Of a stretch of 5,877 nt of DNA, positions 1 to 5,877 are shown piece by piece. The notes beneath the pieces are model-generated. The model was given only the letters and a program-made list of their open reading frames with translations, did not search any database and was not told where the DNA came from. Position 1 is the first letter of the stretch. Every line of letters starts with the position of its first letter. Source of the DNA: Pseudomonadales bacterium (GTDB lineage: Bacteria; Pseudomonadota; Gammaproteobacteria; Pseudomonadales; UBA7239); NCBI GenBank assembly GCA_020443005.1, contig JAGRJA010000514.1, positions 1 through 5,877 on the forward strand. The letters run 5' to 3'. The position numbers and the translations under genes are program-made.

Positions 1-504
1 GACAGTATGCGCCGCACCCCCGGTTTCGGGGGCTTCACTTTTGCGGTTGATCTCGAATTTCCCCACAAGGCGCCTGTGACCGGGCAGATGCTGGCTAATC
101 AAGCTGCGCAATGGTCACTGAAGCTGACACCCGACGCCACATTGAAGCTGACGCTCAATGATGAAACTTTTGAATCTGCAAAGCTTCCCCTTGGCAGCAC
201 GCTGTGTAACAAGCTGGTTTTAACCACCTATTACCTGCGCTCAAAACTCAACGCAGAAATCGACAAGTCAATCGTGACCCTGTGGTTGAATGGCAAGCCG
301 GTTATTGATGTCAGCCAACCGTCACCCGCCGAATTTCCGGCAGATATTCAGCAACCCACTTACCTGGGGCAAAACCCGGAAGGTGGTGAGCTGTTCGAGG
401 GCAGGCTGGGTAAGCCTTACCTTTTTAATGAATTCTATTATCGGGATGACCCCTGGCAGGTGGGCCGAGATATTGCCCGCATTGAAAATCTGCTCTGCCA
501 ATAA
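1..504 (+). CDS. C-terminal part of a LamG/concanavalin A-like beta-sandwich protein (5' partial)
   Basis: The reading frame is open from base 1, so the gene probably begins outside the window. The first visible ATG is at base 7, and too little sequence precedes it to judge a ribosome binding site. About 167 residues are visible, ending at TAA 502-504. They show alternating hydrophobic strands with few helices: GGFTFAVDLEF near the left end, TLKLTLNDETF in the middle, then VTLWLNGKPVIDV and LFEGRLGKPYLFNEF near the end. The pair 'xLWLNGKxV' followed by 'G.....LFEGRLG..YLFN' resembles the last strands of LamG/laminin-G-like (concanavalin A-like) domains, which bind carbohydrate or protein and often sit at the C-terminus of exported enzymes. 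No catalytic motif is visible, and any signal peptide would be off-window. The fold is inferred from pattern only and the function is unknown. A 185-base gap separates it from the operon downstream, so co-transcription is not evident. Confidence 0.65.
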   Translation, partial: DSMRRTPGFGGFTFAVDLEFPHKAPVTGQMLANQAAQWSLKLTPDATLKLTLNDETFESAKLPLGSTLCNKLVLTTYYLRSKLNAEIDKSIVTLWLNGKPVIDVSQPSPAEFPADIQQPTYLGQNPEGGELFEGRLGKPYLFNEFYYRDDPWQVGRDIARIENLLCQ

Positions 505-689
505 ATCACTTCGGTAATTAATGCTTTCTTTGGCCGGTTTTTTTTAATAAGCTTTTCCTCCAGTTGTTATCGGCAATTGGGGGCACGAAGGTTTGGTATT
601 TTCGTGTTTGTTGTAACAGAAAATAGTTAAAAATCAGGGGTGCTTTCCCGCTTTTAAATTGTTTTCCGCTCAGAATACGGGAGCCCGTA
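505..689 (+). other. Intergenic spacer and probable leader of the kor operon
   Basis: This AT-rich 185-base gap should carry the kor promoter, but I find no hexamer pair with good spacing. An imperfect dyad is visible: TTAAAA (627-632) pairs with TTTTAA (652-657), enclosing GGG (637-639) and CCC (647-649). It could be leader structure. The stronger palindrome at 674-691 is listed separately. Confidence 0.5.
511..545 (+). terminator. Weak candidate Rho-independent terminator after the LamG-like gene
   Basis: A run of eight T (538-545) starts 33 bases after the stop codon. Just before it, TCGGT (511-515) can pair with GCCGG (533-537). This gives a five-pair stem with two G-T wobbles and a 17-base loop. 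The T-run is convincing but the stem is poor, so the site may only be a pause or an AT-rich stretch. Confidence 0.3.
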
Positions 690-691
690 TT
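674..691 (+). promoter_or_regulatory. 18-base palindrome covering the ribosome binding site and start of the kor operon
   Basis: AATACGGG-AG-CCCGTATT has two perfect 8-base arms around a 2-base centre. The Shine-Dalgarno GGGAG (679-683) spans the centre, and the TTG start (690-692) begins in the last two palindrome bases. As RNA, the seven outer pairs with a GAGC loop would hide both the ribosome binding site and the first two bases of the start codon. As DNA, it looks like a dimeric repressor operator. The symmetry is seen directly; either regulatory role is inference. Confidence 0.45.
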
Positions 692-2486
692 GAAGCCCAC
701 AGATATATCTGATCCTGAATTTTTTCACCGGGTGGTGGATTGTCAGTACGCTTGTCCTGCACATACCCCCGTTCCTCACTACATTCGTCTCATCGCCCAG
801 CAACGTTATTCCGATGCCTATATGGTGAACTGGGAGTCCAATGTCTTTCCCGGTGTATTGGGCAGAACCTGCGACCGGCCCTGTGAGCCGGCCTGCCGTC
901 GGGGACGCGTGGATGAAGAGTCGGTGGCCATCTGCCGCCTGAAGCGTGTGGCAGCCGACAACAAGGGTGATGTAAAAAGCCTGATGCCCCCCATCCCCGA
1001 GAAGAAAAATGGCAAGCGCATTGCGCTGATTGGTGGTGGCCCTGCTTCTCTTACTGTTGCGCGTGACCTGATGCCGCTTGGCTACAGTATCGACCTTTAC
1101 GATGAACAGATTGCCGGCGGTGGCATGATGCGTAGCCAGATTCCCTCGTTCCGCTTGCCCGCCTCTGTGCTTAACGAAGAGGTGAATTTTATTACCGATA
1201 TGGGCGTTGTTACCCACTATCAGCATTATGTATCCAGCATGAAGGAGATGCTGGAGAAAGATTATGACGCCATTTTTGTAGGCACCGGTGCGCCCCGCGG
1301 CAAGGATCTCAACCTGCCCGGCAGGGAAGAAGCCGCGGCCAATATACAGATTGGCATTGAATTTCTCGCCAGTGTCGCTTTTGAGCATACTGCCAGCATT
1401 GGTGAAAAAGTGCTGGTTATCGGCGGCGGCAATACGGCCATGGATTGTTGCCGTACAGCCCGAAGGCTTGGCGGCAAGGATGTCAAAATAGTTGTGCGCA
1501 GTCCCTTTGAAGATATGAAAGCCTCGCCCTGGGAAAAAGACGACGCCATGGCTGAAGACATCCCTTTCTACAATAACCATGTGCCCAAGGCCTATTTGGT
1601 GGAAAACGGCAAACTGGTCGGTATGCAGTTTGAAAAAGTGGAAGCCGTTTACGATGAGAACGGCAAACGCTCGCTGCTACCTACCGGTGAGCCGCTGGTC
1701 ACCTTCGAATGTGACGATGTGCTGATGGCGGTCGGGCAGGAAAATTCCTTTCCGTGGATTGAGCGCGATCTTGGTATCGAGTTTGATCAGTGGGATATGC
1801 CAACGCTGGATAAAACCACTTTCCAGTCGACCTTGCCAAAGGTGTTTTTTGGAGGCGATGCTGCTTTTGGCCCGGAAAATGTGATTACCGCTGTCGCTCA
1901 AGGGCATCAGGCCGCTGTTTCGATTGATCTGTTCTGCAAGGGTGAGGATGTCAAACAGCGTCTTGCACCCGGCACCAATCTGGTCAGTCAGAAAATGGGT
2001 ATTCACGAATGGAGCTACGACAGCCCGGTTTCCCATGATGTGCGCTACGCGGTACCGCATGCTGAAAAGGACAAGGCGCTGAAAGACCGTTTGCTGGAAG
2101 TGGAGCTCGGTTTTGATTTGCCCACCGGTTACAAGGAGGCAGAGCGCTGTCTCAACTGTGATGTGCAAACCGTTTTTACGGAAGCCAAATGTATCGAATG
2201 TGATGCCTGTATGGATATTTGCCCGACAGACTGCATCACCTTCGTCATGAATAACGATGACGAATCAGCTTTGCGACAGAGTCTGCTGCAGCCAGCCACT
2301 CACCTGGAGCAGCCACTGTATGTGTCCGATACCGTAAAAACCGGCAGGGTGATGGTCAAGGATGAGGATGTGTGCCTGCATTGCGGTTTGTGTGCCGAGC
2401 GCTGTCCGACTGCCGCCTGGGATATGCAGAAATTCTTTTACAGTGTAACCAAAGCCGGTTGCAAACCTTCCACGGAGCAGGCATGA
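690..2486 (+). CDS. NAD(P)/FAD oxidoreductase (GltD-like) with C-terminal 2[4Fe-4S] ferredoxin domain; electron-transfer subunit of the Kor complex
   Basis: This 598-residue protein should carry electrons between the 2-oxoacid oxidoreductase encoded downstream and NAD(P). The N-terminal domain (about 1-100) is like the iron-sulfur domain of glutamate synthase beta, with cysteines 18, 22, 61, 65, 69 and 82. The FAD site follows, with GGGPAS at 115-120 (Ser where many relatives have Gly), IPSFRLP at 151-157, and the closing FAD motif GGDAAFGPENV at 388-398. The NAD(P)-binding Rossmann motif GGGNTAMD is at 245-252, and Arg270 after the next strand hints at NADP. A CLNC pair (487, 490) precedes two classic [4Fe-4S] motifs: Cys501/504/507/511 and Cys562/565/568/572. 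The start is TTG at 690, with GGGAG six bases upstream; the upstream frame offers no better start before the stop at 624. The stop overlaps the korA start (ATGA). From memory it matches the NADP-linked third subunit of the Azoarcus evansii 2-oxoglutarate:NADP+ oxidoreductase. NAD versus NADP is not settled by the sequence. Confidence 0.9.
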   Translation: MKPTDISDPEFFHRVVDCQYACPAHTPVPHYIRLIAQQRYSDAYMVNWESNVFPGVLGRTCDRPCEPACRRGRVDEESVAICRLKRVAADNKGDVKSLMPPIPEKKNGKRIALIGGGPASLTVARDLMPLGYSIDLYDEQIAGGGMMRSQIPSFRLPASVLNEEVNFITDMGVVTHYQHYVSSMKEMLEKDYDAIFVGTGAPRGKDLNLPGREEAAANIQIGIEFLASVAFEHTASIGEKVLVIGGGNTAMDCCRTARRLGGKDVKIVVRSPFEDMKASPWEKDDAMAEDIPFYNNHVPKAYLVENGKLVGMQFEKVEAVYDENGKRSLLPTGEPLVTFECDDVLMAVGQENSFPWIERDLGIEFDQWDMPTLDKTTFQSTLPKVFFGGDAAFGPENVITAVAQGHQAAVSIDLFCKGEDVKQRLAPGTNLVSQKMGIHEWSYDSPVSHDVRYAVPHAEKDKALKDRLLEVELGFDLPTGYKEAERCLNCDVQTVFTEAKCIECDACMDICPTDCITFVMNNDDESALRQSLLQPATHLEQPLYVSDTVKTGRVMVKDEDVCLHCGLCAERCPTAAWDMQKFFYSVTKAGCKPSTEQA

Positions 2487-4342
2487 ACCCGATAGCTGCC
2501 GTCAATGATTTCGTTATCAAGTTTGCCAATGTAAACGGCACCGGATCGTCCAGCGCCAATGGCCTGTTTGTCAAAGCCGTGTTTCGTATGGGTGTGCCGG
2601 TCAGTGCGCGCAATATTTTTCCTTCCAACATTCAGGGCTTGCCCACCTGGTATCAGGTGCGCATTAACGAGCAGGGTTATCTCGGTCGTCGTGGTGGCGC
2701 AGTGGATTTCATGGTGTCGCTGAACCCGCAATCCATGCAAAAAGACATCGCCGAGGTGCAAAGTGGCGGTTATTTTCTCTACGATTCTACCAAGCCGCTC
2801 GATCCATCACTGCAGCGTGACGATATACATTTTATTGCCATTCCCTTGATGGAAATCTGTATTCGAGAATATACCGATGCCCGGCAGCGCCAGTTATTCA
2901 AGAATGTTATTTATATCGGCGCATTGTGTGCCTTGCTCGACATGGAGTTCCAGGTGTTTGTCGACCTGATACAGGAGCAGTTCCGCAGCAAGGAAAAGCT
3001 GATTTCCTCGAATATTCATGCGCTGGAGCTGGGTTACAAATACGCGCAGGAACATTTTCAGTGCCCGCTGGGTTTGAAAATTCATCGCCGCGATAAAGTC
3101 GGTGATGCGATTATGCTTGACGGTAATACAGCAACCGCACTGGGCGCTATTTACGGTGGTGCCACAGTGGCTGCCTGGTACCCGATTACACCTTCAACAT
3201 CGGTGGTGGATGCCTTTGACAAATACGCCAACCGTTTACGTGTCGATCCTGCAAGTGGCAAAAAGAACTTTGCCATTATTCAGGCTGAAGATGAACTGGC
3301 TGCGATTGGCATGGTGATCGGTGCCAACTGGAACGGCGCCCGGTCCTTTACAGCGACCAGCGGCCCCGGTGTTTCGTTAATGAGCGAGTTTCTCGGCTTG
3401 GCCTATTTTGCCGAGATTCCGGCCGTGCTGATTGATGTACAGCGTGCCGGCCCGTCAACAGGCATGCCGACCCGCACCCAGCAATCTGACATTCTTTGCG
3501 CCGCCTATGCCTCTCACGGTGACACAAAACATGTGTTGTTGTTCCCCTCAACACCCAAAGAATGTTTTGAAATGACTGCAGATGCCTTTGATCTCGCCGA
3601 ACAACTGCAAACACCTGTTATTGTTATGAGTGATCTTGATCTCGGTATGAATGATCACATGAGTGAACCCTTCGACTGGGACGATGAAAGAAAATACAAA
3701 CGGGGCAAGGTGCTGAATGCCGAACAACTGGAAGCAATCAGTGATTTTGGGCGCTATACCGATGTTGATGGTGATGGTATCTGTTATCGCACCATCCCCG
3801 GCACCCATCCGCAAAAAGGCGCGTTTTTTACCCGCGGTACATCGCGCGATACCAAAGCGATTTATACCGAAGATGGCGAAAAATATGTTGAGAACATGGA
3901 TAGGCTGATCAAAAAGTTTGAAACCGCCAAGCACTATGTGCACAAGCCCGAGCTTAGCCATAACAATGATGCTCGTATCGGCATGCTTTATTTTGGTACC
4001 AGCAGCCATGCGGTAAATGAGGCGATAGCAGCGCTGAAAGAACAGGGCGAGAAAATGGATGCCATGCGCATTCGGGCTTTTCCGTTTAACCGTGATATTG
4101 ATGATTTTATTGCAGCGCACGACAAGGTGTTTGTGGTAGAGCAAAATCGTGATGCACAGTTGCGTAGCCTGTTGATGATCGAAAACCATGTGCCCTGCAC
4201 CAAGCTGCTTTCTGTTCTTAATTATGATGGTATGCCGATTACGGCCACACAAATTGTCAATGAGATACAGCGGCAACTGGGTAGGGTTGAGCCACCGCTG
4301 GCTTCAGTGACACCGATACATCAACACAAGCAGGAGAGCTGA
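2483..4342 (+). CDS. korA: 2-oxoacid:acceptor oxidoreductase, fused gamma-alpha subunit (probable 2-oxoglutarate oxidoreductase KorA)
   Basis: This 619-residue cytoplasmic subunit should act with KorB in CoA-dependent oxidative decarboxylation of a 2-oxoacid, probably 2-oxoglutarate to succinyl-CoA. Residues 1 to about 195 form the gamma domain, with NGTGSSSANGLF (18-29) where the glycine-rich loop of the family lies. The alpha pyrimidine-binding domain runs from about 206 to 395. It holds the hallmark YPITPSTS (233-240), QAEDELAA (267-274), SGPGVSLMSEF (293-303) and TGMPTRTQQSDI (326-337). After a linker with DVDGDG (427-432), residues 495-600 form the C-terminal (PFOR II-like) domain. No ferredoxin cysteine cluster is present, so electrons must leave through KorB and the flavoprotein. 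The ATG at 2483 overlaps the previous stop as ATGA, and GGAG lies five bases upstream. The frame stays open upstream to at least 2372, but only inside the ferredoxin-coding region, so a longer protein is unlikely. The gamma-then-alpha fusion is typical of KorA-type enzymes. The substrate is assigned by family resemblance; pyruvate or another 2-oxoacid remains possible. Confidence 0.9.
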   Translation: MNPIAAVNDFVIKFANVNGTGSSSANGLFVKAVFRMGVPVSARNIFPSNIQGLPTWYQVRINEQGYLGRRGGAVDFMVSLNPQSMQKDIAEVQSGGYFLYDSTKPLDPSLQRDDIHFIAIPLMEICIREYTDARQRQLFKNVIYIGALCALLDMEFQVFVDLIQEQFRSKEKLISSNIHALELGYKYAQEHFQCPLGLKIHRRDKVGDAIMLDGNTATALGAIYGGATVAAWYPITPSTSVVDAFDKYANRLRVDPASGKKNFAIIQAEDELAAIGMVIGANWNGARSFTATSGPGVSLMSEFLGLAYFAEIPAVLIDVQRAGPSTGMPTRTQQSDILCAAYASHGDTKHVLLFPSTPKECFEMTADAFDLAEQLQTPVIVMSDLDLGMNDHMSEPFDWDDERKYKRGKVLNAEQLEAISDFGRYTDVDGDGICYRTIPGTHPQKGAFFTRGTSRDTKAIYTEDGEKYVENMDRLIKKFETAKHYVHKPELSHNNDARIGMLYFGTSSHAVNEAIAALKEQGEKMDAMRIRAFPFNRDIDDFIAAHDKVFVVEQNRDAQLRSLLMIENHVPCTKLLSVLNYDGMPITATQIVNEIQRQLGRVEPPLASVTPIHQHKQES

Positions 4343-4344
4343 GC

Positions 4345-5397
4345 ATGTCTTATATCCGCAGCCGTTTTGAACACCCTGCCACCCCCAGAAACAGTCTGGG
4401 TTATACCCAGCGTTATTACGAGGGTTCTCTCTCCACGCTGTGCGCCGGTTGTGGTCATGACTCCATTTCGGCGGCAATTGTTCAAGCCTGTTTTGAGCTG
4501 TCGATTGAACCGCACAAGGTGGCCAAGCTCTCCGGTATCGGCTGTTCTTCAAAAACGCCCACCTATTTTCTCGGTCAGTCACACGGTTTCAATTCTGTTC
4601 ACGGGCGTATGCCCTCGGTAGCCACCGGCGCCAATATGGCCAATCAGGATCTGCTCTATGTTGGCGTGTCCGGCGATGGCGATACCGCTTCAATTGGTAT
4701 GGGACAGTTTGCTCATGTGGTGCGCCGTGGTCTCAATATGCTTTATATTGTTGAAAATAACGGCTGCTACGGCTTGACCAAAGGGCAGGACTCAGCCACA
4801 GCCGACAAAGGTTCCAAAAGTAAAAAGGGGGCCGTAAACCCTTACGAATCGATTGACTTGACATCTATCGCCATTGAGCTCGGAGCAACTTTTGTGGCGC
4901 GCAGTTTCTCCGGCGATAAAACTCAGCTGGTTCCACTGTTGAAAGCTGCAATGGCGCACAAGGGCTTTGCCTTTATTGATATCATTTCGCCTTGCGTCAC
5001 CTTCAATAATCATAACGGTTCCACACGCAGCTACGATTTTGTGCGTGACCACATTCAGGCCACCGGTGCCGTAGATTTCATCCCGCTGAAAGATGAAATA
5101 ACGGCAGAGTATGAAGAGGGTACGCTGCACGATGTAACCCTGCACGACGGCTCAGTGATGCGCTTGAAAAAGGCATCCCGCAATCACAACCCGATGGACA
5201 GGGTGGAAGCATTGCGAGTATTGCGTGAAGCAGAGCTTCAGGGCGAAGTGCTAACAGGCTTGATGTATATCGACCAGAACAGCGACGATGTGCATGCCAT
5301 GATGAATACCACGGAAACCCCGCTCAATCAGTTGGGGGAATCCGTTCTTTGCCCCGGTAGCGAAGCCTTGCAGAAAATAAACGCCAGCTTTCGCTAG
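4345..5397 (+). CDS. korB: 2-oxoacid:acceptor oxidoreductase beta subunit, TPP-binding (probable KorB)
   Basis: This 350-residue subunit binds thiamine diphosphate and carries out the C-C cleavage chemistry with KorA. The TPP/Mg motif is clear: GDGD at 110-113, then VENNGCYGLTKGQ at 136-148. LCAGCGHD (32-39) and SGIGCSS (63-69) are family signatures. Cys33, Cys36, Cys67 and Cys217 have almost the spacing of the four ligands of the TPP-proximal [4Fe-4S] cluster in structurally known two-subunit enzymes (as I recall, Sulfolobus Cys12/15/46/197), so one cluster is expected here. Residues from about 230 to 350 form the longer tail usual in this Kor group, ending NASFR. ATG 4345 lies two bases after the korA stop, with AGGAG eight bases upstream, so translation is probably coupled. 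It is last in the operon, with a weak hairpin and T-run right at the stop. The 2-oxoglutarate assignment follows the resemblance to KorB and is inferred. Confidence 0.9.
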   Translation: MSYIRSRFEHPATPRNSLGYTQRYYEGSLSTLCAGCGHDSISAAIVQACFELSIEPHKVAKLSGIGCSSKTPTYFLGQSHGFNSVHGRMPSVATGANMANQDLLYVGVSGDGDTASIGMGQFAHVVRRGLNMLYIVENNGCYGLTKGQDSATADKGSKSKKGAVNPYESIDLTSIAIELGATFVARSFSGDKTQLVPLLKAAMAHKGFAFIDIISPCVTFNNHNGSTRSYDFVRDHIQATGAVDFIPLKDEITAEYEEGTLHDVTLHDGSVMRLKKASRNHNPMDRVEALRVLREAELQGEVLTGLMYIDQNSDDVHAMMNTTETPLNQLGESVLCPGSEALQKINASFR

Positions 5398-5403
5398 CTT
5401 TTT
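5383..5403 (+). terminator. Candidate terminator at the end of the kor operon
   Basis: GCCAGC (5383-5388), TTTC loop, GCTAGC (5393-5398) form a six-pair hairpin with one C/A mismatch, followed directly by TTTTT (5399-5403). It overlaps the korB stop codon. The T-run can also pair with GGTAAGAG at 5425-5432 in a competing structure. The stem is short, so termination may be partial and some transcripts could read into rnpB. Confidence 0.4.
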
Positions 5404-5541
5404 ACCGGCTCGGCTATTCCGGTTGGTAAGAGTGCAGAGCACAGGTCAAGCTGTGTGCGCGACTTATACGAATTGCCACCTTCTTAATAAAAACGGGTTT
5501 CACCTCGCTATCCTTTTCACTGTGCCGTAAAATCACCCCCG
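5398..5541 (+). other. Intergenic spacer between korB and rnpB
   Basis: No gene is supported here. Besides the terminator and promoter candidates listed separately, two small dyads are visible: ACCGG/CCGGT (5404-5408 with 5419-5423) and CACAG/CTGTG (5440-5444 with 5451-5455). Neither is followed by a T-run. Confidence 0.6.
5505..5541 (+). promoter_or_regulatory. Probable sigma-70 promoter of rnpB
   Basis: TAAAAT (5528-5533) matches the -10 consensus at five of six bases and lies about 8 bases before the expected 5' end of the RNA. Seventeen bases upstream, TCGCTA (5505-5510) is only a poor -35. Between the -10 and the start lies CACCCCCG, a GC-rich discriminator of the kind found at stringently controlled stable-RNA promoters. 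The -10 and its placement are seen; growth-rate control is inferred. Confidence 0.45.

Positions 5542-5877
<336 letters not shown>

Noticed and set aside
560..640. Possible kor promoter elements such as TTGTTA (564-569), TTGGTA (593-598) and TTGTAA (611-616)
   Set aside because: None has a credible -10 at 16-18 bases downstream, so I do not call a promoter.
654..1580. Long minus-strand open frame (308 codons) opposite the flavoprotein gene
   Set aside because: The plus strand encodes clear FAD and NAD(P) motifs in the same place. The antisense translation is low-complexity and His/Gly/Thr-rich with no family motif, as expected of a shadow frame.
2372..2482. Upstream extension of korA by 37 codons
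   Set aside because: This stretch codes for the second [4Fe-4S] motif of the flavoprotein in another frame. The ATG at 2483 has a good GGAG and the normal ATGA overlap, and the gamma domain starts right after it.
3548..4276. Minus-strand open frame of 242 codons opposite korA
   Set aside because: It lies wholly inside the conserved korA alpha region, has no recognisable motif, and is Ile/His-rich as a reverse complement of Asp/Asn-rich coding sequence.
5439..5458. Dyad GCACAG...CTGTGTGC as a terminator
   Set aside because: The stem is short and bulged and no T-run follows.

Overview
The window reads as a gammaproteobacterial chromosome segment. The best taxonomic clue is the RNase P RNA at the right end. 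From memory, its core is very close to the Pseudomonas and Cellvibrio type, for example the P9–P11 stretch around 5630-5665 and the block around 5711-5741. Base composition is moderate and codon use looks even across the four genes. All supported genes lie on the + strand. I see no insertion sequence, CRISPR array, tRNA or phage gene.

Layout: (1) 1-504, the 3' end of a gene cut by the left edge, whose product looks like a concanavalin A/LamG-type beta-sandwich. (2) 505-689, a gap with a T-run after the first gene and an 18-base palindrome over the ribosome binding site and TTG start of the next gene. (3) 690-5397, a tight three-gene operon for a 2-oxoacid:acceptor oxidoreductase, most likely a 2-oxoglutarate enzyme of the KorAB type. 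(4) 5398-5541, a gap with a weak terminator-like hairpin and a probable promoter. (5) 5542-5877, rnpB, missing roughly its last 35-40 bases at the right edge.

How the operon should work: the KorA-like protein (fused gamma and alpha domains) and the KorB-like protein (TPP-binding, with four cysteines placed for one [4Fe-4S] cluster) would oxidise a 2-oxoacid with CoA, giving acyl-CoA and CO2. The first gene encodes a GltD-like FAD/NAD(P) flavoprotein with a C-terminal two-cluster ferredoxin domain. It would stand in for the missing ferredoxin-like delta subunit and pass electrons to NAD(P)+, or run in reverse from NAD(P)H. The ATGA overlap and the 2-base gap between genes suggest coupled translation and equimolar subunits. 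This matches the three-subunit 2-oxoglutarate:NADP+ oxidoreductase that I recall from Azoarcus evansii.

I do not see an undescribed system. The most distinctive points are the palindrome over the operon's translation start, the all-in-one NAD(P)-linked Kor architecture, and its position directly upstream of rnpB.
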